This document shows positions 1-12,190 of a DNA stretch of 64,000 nt, in pieces; position 1 is the first letter of the stretch; each line of letters opens with the position of its first letter. This DNA comes from Solen grandis (Eukaryota; Mollusca; Bivalvia; Adapedonta; Solenidae): positions 81,573,842 through 81,637,841 of the forward strand of contig CM037778.1 of the NCBI GenBank assembly GCA_021229015.1. Direction: 5' to 3'. The notes below the pieces were generated by a model, which was not told where the DNA came from, did no database searches, and saw only the letters and a program-made list of their open reading frames with translations. The position numbers and the translations under genes were made by a program.

Positions 1-355
1 AATAAAATCAATGAAAATATAAGATATAAATATTTGGTAGGAAAGGAACCATGTATACTATTTTTGCATGTAAAGAGGAATAGTGATTCTTCAATCCCTT
101 GTGGGACACCAAGTTTAAAAAATATAGTCATTTTTAAAGAGGTTATTGAAGAGCCAGCTTCGTGCAGGAGTAACAGAAAACAAAGCTATGTACTCCCCTT
201 TGAATGCAATGACTTTCAATTTTATATTACGTCATTTGACGGCACAGATTTCATCTCTACAGCTGTCAATTCGGGGTTGGATTTTCTTCATTTTTTTCAC
301 ATATGATGTTTGTCAGGATAAGTAATTGAATCTGATTAAGTTTGATAGGGTTTGC
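1..355. other. No feature seen
   Basis: AT-rich sequence. One open frame of 90 codons lacks splice or start context and has no recognisable motif. Confidence 0.4.
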
Positions 356-420
356 AGAGCAGAAAGCTCTATCGTTTGTTTAGAACAAACTAAATCTAGT
401 TCTTATTATTCTTTTTTCTT
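356..420. repeat. Element end with AGAGC and GTTTGTT hairpins
   Basis: AGAGCagaaaGCTCT and GTTTGTTtagAACAAAC hairpins followed by aaatctagtt and a TTA-rich run. A close copy lies at 2125-2190. Confidence 0.5.
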
Positions 421-486
421 CTTCCAATATTTGTGATAATTTCGATGTGTTGCCAGTGGCTAACAATGAAAATTTTATGACATATA

Positions 487-1272
487 CAGTAGAACCTCTC
501 CAAACCGAACATCATTAAACCGAATTCATCGCCATTTCGAAGTTTATTTTCGGTCCCGATTTCTTCCAATCTTGTTTTAACTAAAAATAAAATGCTTAAT
601 CCGAATTTCGCTATTTCGATTTTTTAGCTATTTCGAAGTAAAATTCTCGGTCCTGAGGTCGCAATTCATGTACATTTTTCAAATTTTATTTCGAAGTCAA
701 ATTTCATAAATTTTCGTGAACTAATTATCGTCTTTATAATCAATCATATCCGGGTCAGTACCCAAGTTTTTCTTTTGCGGAGGCACCTGGAGTGATGGCT
801 CAGGCAAGTTTTTCACACCTTTTTTTCAAGATTGGGTTGGGCAACGTGTGTCCCACCGGAAATGTTGATTATTGTTAATCGATGTCTGACAGGTTGCATA
901 ATATGCACGTGCCAGCAGATATATCCAGGTGTCAGATCTTTAGTATATCCCATATCATCGCGTTCGGCTCCGGCTTGCGACGACGGTAAAAATATGTATA
1001 ATTGTTTGACATGGAAGAACAATTATGTTCACCAGAAGCATCTAAAGTAGATCATGATATATTTTCATTACTTTTCATAACTTGCAAATAGTATAAAAGA
1101 ACCCCTAATTGGTAGTTTTCACAGCATAAAGATTTCCACAATATTCGCCGGAAATGAAAACGCAGACATGCACACTCACGAACTGAAATTTTCATAGGAT
1201 TTTTAATCCGAATAATCGTTTTCGAAGTTTTCAGCTTGGTCACAGGGACTTCGATATAACGAGGTTCTACTG
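487..1272. mobile_element. pogo/Tigger-like DNA element with TA target duplication
   Basis: CAGTAGAACCTC at 487 is inverted exactly as GAGGTTCTACTG at 1261-1272, with TA on each side. Termini beginning CAGT and a TA target site are typical of pogo/Tigger elements. At 786 bp it is too short to be autonomous. A short minus-strand reading near 720-815 (KNLPEPSLQVPPQ) could be a transposase relic but is not demonstrable. Confidence 0.7.
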
Positions 1273-1485
1273 TATAAAGCATGTGAAATTTAGGGAATTC
1301 GAAGACCATTCTAACGTACCTAGGCTTTTGAAATTGGACATCATATTATGAAGTAACAAGAAAAGTAAGACTTAAGACAATACATCCATGCACTTTTGCG
1401 TGGTCCTTTAGTTATCTAACTAAAGCCGTTACAGATAGGTGAAAATAATGAAGGAATAATTGATATTGTAAGAACTTTCTTACGA

Positions 1486-2195
1486 TACCAAGTTTTATTA
1501 TATGCCCTTATTATGATAAGGCGCTTGTCCATCTGTCCGTCCGTTAGCCATACTAATTTCCACTCAATAACTTGATAACTAATATGTGTGCTGTCTTCAT
1601 ACTTAGATGATAGGTTGACATGGATAGTTTATGATCACTATTGATTTGACGTCATAAAGTAAAAGGTCAAGGTCACATTGACACTTAGTGTAAAATCCTT
1701 CTCCGCACAATAAATTGAGAAGGAATAAGCATAGTTTTTTTTAAACTGGGTAGGGAAATTTCCCATTATCAGTTAAAGACCCCTATTGATTTTGAGGTCA
1801 TTCGATCAAAAGTCAAGGTCACAGTGACATTTAATATGAATATCCTTGTTCGCTGAATTCCTTGAGAATGAATAAGCCTAAGTTTGTGAAACTTGTTAGG
1901 GACATTGTCCATGGCCTGTTCACGATCCTTTTTTAAATTTTGAGGTCATTAGGTCAAAGGTCAGGTTCAAGTGACACTTAATATAAATTTTTTTTATTTA
2001 TTACTTGAATGAAATAAGTCTATGTCTGTAAAATTGGTAGGGACATTGCCCACGGCCTGTATATGACACCTATGATTTTGAGGTAATAAAGTCAAAGTCA
2101 AGGTTACAATGACACTAAGGTAATTAGAGCAGAAAGCCTTATCGTTTGTTCGGGACAAACGAAATCTAGTTATTATTATTATTATTCCTTTTTTT
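1486..2195. mobile_element. Hairpin-ended element with tandem core units
   Basis: Begins with GCCTTATTATGATAAGGC-like hairpin sequence at about 1504 and a gtccgtccgt tract. It holds three to four units of about 140 bp, each with a gtcaaggtcac motif, and ends in the AGAGC/GTTTGTT hairpin. Non-coding. Confidence 0.6.
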
Positions 2196-2196
2196 A

Positions 2197-2700
2197 CCAA
2201 CCTAATCCATGAGTTAATGTCAAAAAAATTAATTGCTTGACAAAAAAGTTCAATTTTTAAATTCATTTTAATGACGTCAAATGACGTCAGATTTGACGTC
2301 AGCTTCAAAAGTTTGTTCGCGCTCTAGATCCGTTATTTTTTTGTCGTATTATCTCTATATTTGCACAGTAGATGTACGTTATGGTGTAGATGTGCACCTT
2401 GTCTTTCATTTTTTCAAATTCGAAACATTTAAGAATTTATTGGAAACCCTAGTTTCGAACTTTGGTCCTAAAACTATTATTTAATGTAACAAAGGCTACT
2501 GATGAGATACAAACGTGGAAACGTGAACAGCTTATCGGCCCCGAGGTCTACAAACTCTTCTCTGAAAGATATCCTTTTAAGTTAAGTGGTTATGACGTCA
2601 TTTAAAGGACAAAATCCTATTTTTTTCAAAGATTTCTCTCGCTCTGGCATCATACATTTTGAGTCAATTTTAATGGACGGTTCCGAGGCGAGAATTTTAA
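2197..2700. repeat. Dispersed repeat X with CRE cluster, copy 1
   Basis: Matches 6430-6940 and, more weakly, 7620-8170 over several hundred bases (gatttctctcgctctggcat in two copies). It starts with three perfect TGACGTCA sites at 2273, 2282 and 2294. Confidence 0.6.
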
Positions 2701-2932
2701 ACCAATCAGATTACCGCTAAACATTAAGTGCGTTCTACTTGTTGCTATCCACCATCTTGTGCTCACAAGCTACTACGCAGCAACCAAACGTCAAAGATCT
2801 AGATTCTCTAAATTTTATGATTGGTATGGAGTTATGCGAGGGCTATGTGCAACAGATACCCAGATCCCATGAAAAGCATTTAAAAGTCTATGATATTCCC
2901 GAACCCAAAGCAAAAATATAAAAATATCTGCG

Positions 2933-4328
2933 ATGGATAAAGGCATTCCGAGAGGAAAATGGCAAGACACAACCAGTGTACTTTTGAGGTTATTCTGCTC
3001 GGAGGTGAGTTGTTTAGCAATCAACCGAAACAAAAATTAATTTCTGCCTTAAACACTCACGAGAGAGTTTGGCAATATGCAGAGATGGATAGATGAATGA
3101 AAAAAAATATTTCTTATGAATGTATTGTTCGTACATTTTCAGTTAAATTTTCTTAACCATATGGTCTATTTCCAAATGAAATGAATGAAATCATAAGTAT
3201 CGCATGTGTTCTTACACTGACTGTCGTTTATTGTAGTATCGAAATACAATGGATTTTTTCCAAATGTATTGAGAGAAGTGTCCTACAGATCTTTTCCCAG
3301 ACCCCATTCCAACTGATGGAAAAGTGGACACCTTCCAACACCTGAATGTGCAGTTTATACTGGATCAGATCAATGGCAAGACAGAGTAAGCTTCTGGCTT
3401 TATTCTTTATTCTTACCTGGCAAATAGATTGATAGAAAAATATTTTGCTCAACATATAAATGATAATAAATGATAATAAATACTGATTTTCAGGATCATC
3501 CCTGTAGAAACCATAGATAGAGCCCATATTCAATTGCCATGATTATTGGTGTCAGACAAAAGGTTACCTTCTTTACATACTTTGGTAAGAAAATGAAATC
3601 TATCAAATTAATGGACTTGGACATACATATGATATGCATGACTTATTTTTCAGTTTTATTTCTTGATTGTTTCTTTCTATATAAAGGCAGTATTATTACG
3701 TAAATTTTGTTTAAAACTATGTGCTCTACACTAATGAGTGGGTTCTTAATTTAAGTTTTACCCTTTTCACACACTTTGTCATTATGTGTTTCTCCAGAAA
3801 AAGGAAATGCATTGTTAATTATGAGCCCACATTCCTCAATATGGCAGTTTACATTGGTTTAACCTTTGTTTCATTTTGTTTACCATATTTTAGAGATGCA
3901 ACATGAATTTCATAGAATTCTTTGCAAAAAATTCTCAGCTGTGTCAGACCTTCTATTAATACTATCCCCAGACACTGAAGCAATATTCCTATGTTTTCTA
4001 GTCTGCTTACATTCAGCTCACTCACTCTGGCCAAGAAAGTTCTGCTGCCTGTTTCTATTGACCGGTAGGTGTTAGGTAGCTCTGCTGGCTGGGGCAGCAT
4101 TGTTAACTAAAAACTCCTGTTTCAAAGATTTTTAGTCCTTTAATTATTTCTTCTTTTTTTTCAACTGTAGTCATAAGAGATGGACCAACAAAAGGAAGAA
4201 AAGGGTTTCATATAGAAAGGGCCACAAGAAAAAGACCAGGGGTGTGCTGCCCTAAAGGAAAAGTTGGAACAACTAAAGACTCAGAGAATAGCAACATTTT
4301 ACTGTTGGAGGTGAAAGGGAAAGAATAA
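2933..4328 (+). pseudogene. Decayed split gene of unknown family
   Basis: Exon-like segments: 2933-3004 (ATG to a perfect GAG|GTGAGT donor; reads MDKGIPRGKWQDTT then LRLFCSE), 3237-3385 (acceptor TTATTGTAG, donor GA|GTAAGC), 3494-3584 (acceptor TTTTCAG, donor TTG|GTAAGA) and 4171-4328 (acceptor CAACTGTAG, open to TAA, basic). Segments 2 and 3 splice in frame to give DPIPTDGKVDTFQHLNVQF, DQINGKTE, then IIPVETIDRAHIQLP. Segment 2 has a TGA in that frame, and its 5' half reads better in another frame (KYNGFFPNVLREVSYRSFP). This fits one extra base in the ccc run at 3296-3298. Segment 3 meets TGA at 3540-3542. No family is recognised. The strong splice sites imply former coding. Confidence 0.4.
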
Positions 4329-5482
4329 AAAGCATCTTTTTTTTGTGCATTACCCAGGAATTACACATGTAAACTTTTATTTTTTAATGTCCTTTTTGCT
4401 CCCAAACCCTATTTCTAAAAGAAATTATGGAAGAAGTGATAACTGTTATTCAAGAAATGGTTGTGCATTTTTCTTTCTATGTAGCTTTGGATTAAAAAAT
4501 CATGCAATGAGATTTTATTTGAATCTTTAATCAGTTATAGTGCGTTTTAATCAAGTTTAAGAAATGTTTTACTTAAGTTTGGTCAGATAGAGATACCATA
4601 ATTTCAAAATTCCATCTGAATTCAAGAGCTTTTCCAGCAACACTAGTGTTCATTGATGATACTGAATTATCTAGAACTCAAATTAAAATGTTATGGGTAT
4701 ACAGTCAGCTGTAATAGGAGGGTGTAATATTCATATGTGAACAATGTGGATCTTTTCAATTGTTTGGGATTTATTGGCACATGACAATCATTAGGATAAT
4801 GATTTACAATAGTTTTACTATGCATAATGAGTTTTAAGAAACCGGTTCTCTTGTTTAATACTGCACCATCATCTACAAACTCATCAAAGATGTCAGTACC
4901 AGATACATATCTAACTCAGAAAATTTTAAGCATAAGGTGCATATTGAAAAAGTAATAGCTATGTTAAAACATTCAAATTTCTATCTCAAAAGGTGCATAT
5001 TGAAAGAGTAATAGCTATGGTAAAACATTCAAATTTCTGTCTCACATAATTCTTACATCACTACTCACACTGGCAAATAAAATTTGGACAGTAATTGAAA
5101 TGTTTCTGTGAAAGCAGAAACAGTTTCTTGTATATTTTTGACAATGTTCATGTAGATGCTACTAGAGAGAAAATGTTACCAAATCCCTTTACTTAGAAAG
5201 TGTTCACCACAGTTCATGTTAATCACAAAATGGTTGAGATAACACATATACATTTTTTTAATTCAAGTTTGGTTAAGTATTTGAATCAGCATGTCTTTTT
5301 TCTACCTCAAGGAATTGTTAAATTTATCCTCACTGCAACAGTATTTCAGCCATATAGCTATGTGCTCCTTGTGTGTGTGTGTTTGCTGGAAAAGCATTTT
5401 CACTGTCAGTTAATAATTTCAAATTCTGTAATTGTTGTAATGAAAACTTTAAAACAATATTATTGGAAAGAAAAGTAAAAAT

Positions 5483-5523
<41 letters not shown>

Positions 5524-6229
5524 TTAAGCATTGCTTCAAATATTTCAGATTTTGTTGTACCTGTTCTCTCTCTATTTTTTATCTATTTATTCTTCTTGAT
5601 GTTGATATTTTATAGAACTATGGGAAAATTTATTGGTAATAGAGCTTTAACCTTACATTAAAATTGTCATTACAGGCAATTTATGTGTTGTTTTATTTTC
5701 TTCAGTGTCCCCCATGGCATGAGACAGAGAATGGCTTTAAAATAATACTTATGTAAGAACAATTGAATCAGTCCAAGTTGGTCTGAACATTTAGTTTGTA
5801 CAATATGGGCTCCTATTCCTGGTCGCAGTTGGTCTAGCCACAATAACATAATGAATTGGATTTAGGGAGATCTTCTCCCTTAGAGATACATGCAATATTT
5901 TGGTGTTGCTTATGCAACTCTGTGGTCTTGAACTTATTTGAAAAGTGGCATTATGTACAACTTGAATCTCTGGGGTGACTTTATCAATCTCATTTACGTG
6001 AGAGCAGACTTATATACAATGCCTTAGAAAACACTGCACCTCATTTGGGAAACAAATTATACATTGGGATGGTACCGGAGTACCATTAGGAATTAAGCTC
6101 TTAAAATGTCTTACTTTATCTTAGGAAAATTATTCATTAGATCTTGATTTTATAAATAAGGCCTTCGGTAAAGCAATCGTGGGCCTTTCTTTTTTATTAT
6201 TCCCACATTTGAAGACCGTTGGGCAAGTA
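4329..6229. other. AT-rich non-coding stretch with AC microsatellite
   Basis: No supported gene. It holds a local direct repeat (aaggtgcatattgaaa twice, 4936-5030) and an AC tract at 5485-5521. Confidence 0.5.
5485..5521. repeat. AC dinucleotide microsatellite
   Basis: About 18 uninterrupted AC units. Confidence 0.98.
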
Positions 6230-6400
6230 TTTTATCGATATATTATCCTGTAATGAGTTCGGGAATCAGATGCTACAGCATCAGTGGCGGCCATCTTGAG
6301 AGTTAGCTTGTGAGGCATAGCAACAATAACTAAGGACGGCGCGTTATGCGGAAAAGCTCGGAACGGTCCGTTAAATTGAAATTGCAGCGATAAAATGTAT
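6230..6400. repeat. Inverted partial copy of 2650-2790
   Basis: The reverse complement shares ATACATTTT, GGTTCCGAG-like, TTGTTGCTAT and TCACAAGCTA blocks, in the same order, with 2650-2790. It contains ggcggccatcttg, a YY1-like element; on the minus strand this gives ATG-GCC-GCC with a short open frame. Confidence 0.35.
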
Positions 6401-6429
6401 CTCTTTATACAATCAATTATTTTTAATTT

Positions 6430-6940
6430 TCATTGGCGTCAAATGACGTCAGATTTGACGTCAACTTCAAAAGCTTGTTCGCAAACTAGAGCCTTCAATT
6501 CTAGTCGGATTATCTTGATATTTTCACAGAAGCTGTTCATTAAGATGTAGATGTGCACCATTGCATTCAAATTTCCAAATACGAAAAGATTAAGATTTCT
6601 TGGCAATACCGAGTTTCGAACTTCGGTCCCAATATATTTAAGTGTTACAAAGCCCTCTGATGCGATAGAAGCATGAAAATTGGACAGCATATCGGTATAG
6701 TGGTTTACATTCTATTTTCTTAATGATTTTTCTCTTAAGTCACGTGGTTATGGTGTCATTAAAAAGGCAAAAAGCATTTTTATAAAGATTTCTCTCGCTC
6801 TGGCATCATGAATATTGAGTGAATCTTAATTAAATCTTCAGAATTGATGGAGTTAAAATTCAAGTGATGCATACTGCAAGAAACATTTGTTTTGTCATGT
6901 GGTTATGACGTCATGCATACGAAAGCAAAAATTGTTGAAA
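6430..6940. repeat. Dispersed repeat X with CRE sites, copy 2
   Basis: Diverged copy of 2270-2660 with TGACGTCA at 6444 and 6456, followed by a further fragment (gtggttatgacgtcat). A hairpin-ended element is inserted right after it. Confidence 0.6.
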
Positions 6941-6941
6941 C

Positions 6942-7610
6942 AAAAGGGCCATAATGGCCCTGAATCGCTCAACTGATTATAAATGAGCAACATATGTTGG
7001 ATTTTTCATACTGACCTTCTTTTTGACATCACATGACCCACTTTCCAGGTTGACCAAGATTTATGGAAACAGACATTACGACCAACTTTCATGAAGATTG
7101 GGCCAAAAATGTGGCCTCTAGAGTGTTAACAAGGTTTTTCTAAGATTTGACCTCATGACCTAATTACATTTCATAAGATTGGGCCAAAAATGTGGCCTCT
7201 AGAGTGTTAACAATGTTTTCTAAGATTTGACCTCATAACCTACTTTTTGACATCACATAACCCAAATTCGAACTTGTCCAAGATTTTATGGAAACAAACA
7301 TTCTGGCCAAGTTTCATAAAGATTGGGCCATAAATGTGGCCTCTAGAGAGTTAACAAAGTTTTTCTAAGATTTGACCTCATGACCTACTTTTTGACCCCA
7401 CATGACCTAAATTCGAACTTGTCCAAGATTTTATGGAAAAAAACATTCTGACCAAGTTTCATGTAGATTGGGCCAAAAATGTGGCCTCTTAGTCTAGAGT
7501 GTTAACAAGCCAAATTGTTGACGACGAACGACGAACGACGCACGACGGACGCCGGACGAAGGGCGATCACAAAAGCTCACCTTTATCACGTTGTGCTCAG
7601 GTGAGCTAAA
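6942..7610. mobile_element. Hairpin-ended bivalve repeat (gggcc/ggtgagc family)
   Basis: Starts aaagggccataatggccctg then cgctcaactga. Ends with a gacgacgaacgacg tract and gctcacc/ggtgagct hairpin (7577-7606). The core is about four units of 140 bp with gacctcatgacctac. Non-coding. Confidence 0.75.
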
Positions 7611-7619
7611 AATCAAATA

Positions 7620-8170
7620 AAATCGCCAATTAGACCAATGAATTTTTAAATATTCAAAAATGTCGAAACTGAGTACGCTCATAAAGTCTTTAAATTTTAA
7701 GTGTTTACGTCAGCAAACATGACAGATATTCATGTTTGATGGAATGCCTGCTTGAAAATGTGAAAAAACAAACCTGTTCTCGAAGATATTTTTTTCTGGA
7801 TTAATAGAACGTAAGCTGAACATGTCCTTGCAAAAAAAAATATTATGCTTTAGTCACGTGATTTTGTCGTCGTTGAAATATAAAAATCATTCATTTTAAT
7901 TTGTATTCGCGCTCCAGCGTCATGAGTGTTGATGTCAATCTTACGCATACCTTAAGGAATTTGAGTGTGTGTCACTTGCTTATGGCAATACTGATTTTTA
8001 AGTAAAATATGTTAAAAAGATCATAAGACTGGAAATATTAACTTTAAATAAGTACCTTTAAATGCGCGAAAATGTCAAATGATTACGTCATCAACATATA
8101 TATGTGTGTAACATATTCATGTTTTTCGTATGAGGGCTAATTCATGAAAATCTATCAATTAAAAGAAAGA
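7620..8170. repeat. Dispersed repeat X, diverged copy 3
   Basis: Shares gcgctcc-agcgtcatgagtg, cacgtgattttgtcgtcgtt and ttgatgtcaatctta motifs with the other X copies. It lies on the far side of the element at 6942-7610. Confidence 0.4.
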
Positions 8171-9014
8171 AATGAAAGCGGTCTTTGGGTTGGTTGAGCA
8201 AGATCCGATTGTTCTTTCGTAGGAAAGAGTGTCCGTGTTATATAGTGAATTGTGAAACGTTTATGAGTAAATGAATCGCATTTACGATGAATTAGTAAAT
8301 TATACTAGAGCCAAATATCCTACATGTATACAGATAACTTAGTGCATTTGCTATCACGGCTTTCGCTAACCAGAAGAAAATGACAAATACCTGTATATCT
8401 AGCTATTGATTTTTTTATGTTTTCTAAATGTTCAGCGGTTTCTTTTCTAAATCTGTAAAAATAAGCCAATATATAAAGTAAAGGAATTGTTGAAAGTTTA
8501 AAGACGTTAATAACGTTAATGACATAGAAATAAGAAATTATTTTCATTATTTTGCTTACACCTCTGCTTTTGTTTAATTTAAAGGTTGGCAATCATTGAT
8601 TTCAACGTATGTTTTTTTTTCTTCTTTTTTTACAATTTCAATAATGTTGAACAAATTGCCATGAATATTTCTTAAGTCATATGCTTTCGAAGAAATTGAT
8701 ATTAAATAAGTATTTTTAAATTAAATCATCAGTTGCCAAATTCACTACATATTTATTTTATAAATTTAAAAAAAATGTGTAAAAAAGATAAATAAATAAA
8801 TAAATAAATAAATAAATATAATGATATGAATGCATCAATCAAACATCAGATTACAACAAAAATAGGTGTTTGAACTTATTTTATTGAACTTGATAGTCAC
8901 ATATGTGTTTATTATAAATGCATAATTGTCACCCCCCCCAAAAAAAACATTCCCCCAAATTGCTTTTCGAGAGCTATTCCCCACCCCCAATGAAAGTCTA
9001 GGGCCGCAATCCAC
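8171..9014. other. AT-rich stretch, no gene seen
   Basis: Holds an AAAT tetranucleotide tract (8790-8818) and C/A-rich runs near 8931-8990. No coding signal. Confidence 0.5.
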
Positions 9015-9500
9015 TAGAGCTGGGTATCGCCAGCAAAAAAGTATCACGATGTATCATGATATTGTAGGCCAAATACGATACAGTATCACGATACTTGATA
9101 ATATATAAATAATGTAGTTCTAGCATGGCCAACCAATAGTTTTCTGCTGTAAATGAGATTTCCGTGTCCATGTTGCTATGCCGCTTAGACACATGGACAA
9201 ATTATAGAAAAATGCACTATTAAGTTTATTTTTTAATTTAAAAAATCATTTTATTTTGAAATTTAGTCTACCAGTCAATATAGTCAACAAACGCGGTAAC
9301 AAAGACGGAAATAGACACTTTATGCTGAAGATGTAAGCTGCAGGCCAATCGGTATATTCAATTTTGCTGGTTTACACCAAAAACTATCATCCATTGAAAT
9401 ATCGTTTGAGAATCGATTCTTGAGGTTATAATCACGATTAGATATCGTCAGCAAAAACATGGCGATATATCGATGCATCGAAGAAATCGACCCAGCTCTA
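9015..9500. mobile_element. hAT-like MITE
   Basis: TAGAGCTGGGT at 9015 is inverted at 9490-9500 (ACCCAGCTCTA), with cgatat-rich subterminal sequence. Flanks CAATCCAC and CATCCAAC resemble a decayed 8-bp target duplication. Confidence 0.6.
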
Positions 9501-9519
9501 CATCCAACAGTTGTAAAAA

Positions 9520-9596
9520 AAACCTGTAAGTTGACGACGGACGCAGGGTGAATACAGAAGCTAACCTTGAGCAAGTTGTACTCTGGTGAGCTAAAA
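9520..9596. repeat. 3' end of a hairpin-ended repeat
   Basis: gacgacggacgcagggtgaa followed by agctaaccttgagc and gtactctggtgagctaaa, a degraded version of the standard terminal hairpin. Confidence 0.55.
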
Positions 9597-9607
9597 TGAG
9601 ATTTGAC

Positions 9608-9740
9608 GTTTGATTGTTGGGTTTAATGTCCCAAAAATAGTAGTTCAGACCATAAGAGAACATGCCTACTTGAGACAGATATAGTGCTGTCAAACTGTAG
9701 TATCACACGGATACACACCTAAGAAATGTGGCATAATGCC
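9608..9740 (-). mobile_element. SINE body fragment
   Basis: gttgggtttaatgtccc then acagatatagtgctgtca matches the body and 3' end of the SINE at 10245-10539 in the same (minus) orientation. No tRNA head. Confidence 0.5.
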
Positions 9741-10244
9741 ACACATTGTAAAAAACCCACAACTCTTCAACATGTATAATAAATTATTGCATTTCACTAC
9801 ATCTGGGCTCAATCTGCGATATACGGAGAATAACGGAATGAAAAACTCGTGGGTCATACTAAATTGACCTATTTTTCAAGTACCATAATCTATAATGGCA
9901 ATCGACCATATCTACCTACACACTGATTGTATATTGGATTTGAACTTGCAAGCAAATCGGGCTAGTAATTTGAGAAGTTTTATAAGCCTGAATCCAAACT
10001 TATTAGCCTAAAATCAGGCAATTATATGTTATGTACAATACAATACCAAAGCAAGCAAAGGCATCCGTGATAATCCGTTATACAGGGAACAAATAAACAG
10101 AGCTAACATGAAAATATTCAATTACTGAATACATAATTACTGGTGATTATGAAAGCAACACTCTTGATAATTGCTATATATGAAAAAAAGCATTATCTCT
10201 TATGTTAAACATTGAAAAGGGTCGTCATCATGATACTGACAGGA

Positions 10245-10539
10245 TTTTGTTTGTTTGTTGGATTGAACGTCCCACCGACAGTATTTCAGTCATTTGGAGA
10301 CGATATCTACTTGCGACAGATACAGTGCTGTCACAGAGACATGTAACATGATACCACACCCAGTCACATTATCCTGACATTGGATCAACAAGTCCTGGAA
10401 CTACCTTTATATACTGAGCGCCAAGCAAGGGGGCTATACCAGTACCATTTTTTACGACTTTGGTATGTCGCGGCCGGGGATCGAACCCACGACCTCCCGA
10501 TCCGGGGCAGACGCTCTAACCACTCGGCCACCGGGACCA
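10245..10539 (-). mobile_element. tRNA-derived SINE
   Basis: The minus-strand head reads TGGCCGAGTGGTTAGAGCG (A box) and GTGGGTTCGATCC (B box), a tRNA-like pol III promoter. The body contains GGATAATGTGACTGGG and ends in an AAAC-rich tail. It is not a functional tRNA: the 3' half runs into the SINE body with no matching acceptor stem. Confidence 0.75.
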
Positions 10540-11031
10540 GTTTGACAGGATTTAAATGATATATACGCTTGTAAATACTCTTGTTTGTAATAACAATGAT
10601 ATAGATGACGAAGACTTTTTTTTTGTTATTTGTTTACATCAGGAAACTAAACATAAACACGTAGGCATCAGATAACAAAAAACGTTTAACGAATTTAGTC
10701 TCGTTTGTAAAATAAGCATTGGATTAAGTGGTAACACTTTGTATGAACACTTGTTATTTGTTCATATAAATAATGGATAAAAACGGTATCATGCTACTAT
10801 TGCACATGTATATATATATTATACATGTATACAACTATTCATATGTATATAATTATTCTACATATATTTTTTTAATGCTGTATTTTAGTTCTGACTTAAA
10901 TTAAAAAAGTGAGTGCTCATATGATAAATTTATTAACACATAACAGTTAATTTAAATATGCGTTAATCAGTTATAAAAACCCACAAAAGAACAGAAGAAT
11001 AGATAGCTCTTTTATTCTAATTTATATCATA
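10540..11031. other. AT-rich stretch, no gene seen
   Basis: Short palindromic run atatatattatacatgtata near 10810. No coding signal. Confidence 0.5.
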
Positions 11032-11866
11032 AAACAAGAGGCCCATGATGGCCCTAAATCGCTCACCTGAGATAAATAGGTTGACCCAAGGAACATCTGT
11101 ACCAATTTATTTTAAAATCTGGCCAGTAGTTTTGAAGAAGATGATTTTTAAAGTTTTCATATTTTTTTTCTTTTTGTTGCCATGGCAACAAGAGTTCTAT
11201 ATGGATCAAGTTTATTTTAGAAACTTTTGTGAAGGTTGACCCAAGGATCATTCCTTCCAAATTTAATCAAATTCTGTCCAGTGGTTTCAGAGGAAATGTT
11301 GATTAAAGTTTTCCCTATATACATATAAGGCAAATAAGCCCCGCCCCTGGCGGCCATGTTTTTAGGATGGATTTTTTAGAACTTTGGAAGGTTGACCCAA
11401 GGATCATTCCTCCAAATTTAATCAAATTCTGTCCAGTGGTTTCAGAGGAAATGTTGATTAAAGTTTTCCCTATAAACATATAAGGCAAATAAGCCCCGTC
11501 CCTGGCGGCCATGTTTTTTTACGGATCGGAATAATTTTAGCAACTTTGGTATAGGTTGACCAAAGGAACATCTGTACCAATTTATTTTAAAATCTGGCCA
11601 GTTGTTTTGAAGAAGATGATTTTTAAAGTTTTCATATTTTTTTTCTTTTTGTTGCCATGGCAACCAGAGTTCTTCATGGATCAACTTTATTTTAGCAACT
11701 TTTGTAGAGCCTCACCCATGGAACATTCCTGCCAAGTTTCATTAAATTCTGTCCAGCGGTTTCAGAGGAGATGTCGTTTAAAGCAAATTGTTGACGACGG
11801 ACGACGCCGGACGAAGGGCGATCACAAAAGCTCACCTTGAGCACTTTGTGCTCAGGTGAGCTAAAA
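11032..11866. mobile_element. Hairpin-ended bivalve repeat
   Basis: Starts aacaagaggcccatgatggc then gctcacctgag. Ends with acgacggacgacgccggacg and gctcacc/ctcaggtgagct hairpin. The core contains pairs of near-identical units (aaggcaaataagccccg occurs twice; gttgccatggcaac occurs twice). Confidence 0.8.
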
Positions 11867-12017
11867 AGAAGCAAAAATCCGTTTCTGACAGGATTTGATC
11901 TCGCAACCCTGTGACAAAACTCGTGTAACGAAAAATACTTAAAATCTTTTGATCCTTTCAAGAGTTTTATTATCGGAAGGTTCGTTTCCCGGCAGCAACA
12001 TACCATAATCGTAGAAA

Positions 12018-12190
12018 TGGTACTGGTGTAGATCCCACGTATGACGCTCAGCAAGGGTAGTTCCAAAACTGGTTGGCCTGGTATCAGGATAATGTGACTG
12101 GTTCTGGTATCATGCTACATGTTTACCGCGAAATAAAGCAGTGGATCAACACTGCACCTGTCTCAGGTAGATATAATCTCCATTTGATTA
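12018..12190 (+). mobile_element. SINE body fragment
   Basis: tatcaggataatgtgactgg and gtatcatgctacatgttt are the body sequences of the SINE at 10245-10539, here in plus orientation. Confidence 0.55.

Noticed and set aside
813..1022. Transposase coding remnant in the pogo-like element
   Set aside because: Fragments read protein-like only with a frame change and show no catalytic or helix-turn-helix pattern.
10455..10539. tRNA gene on the minus strand
   Set aside because: A and B boxes are good, but the sequence continues into a SINE body with an AAAC tail and repeats elsewhere in the window; the cloverleaf is not closed by an acceptor stem.
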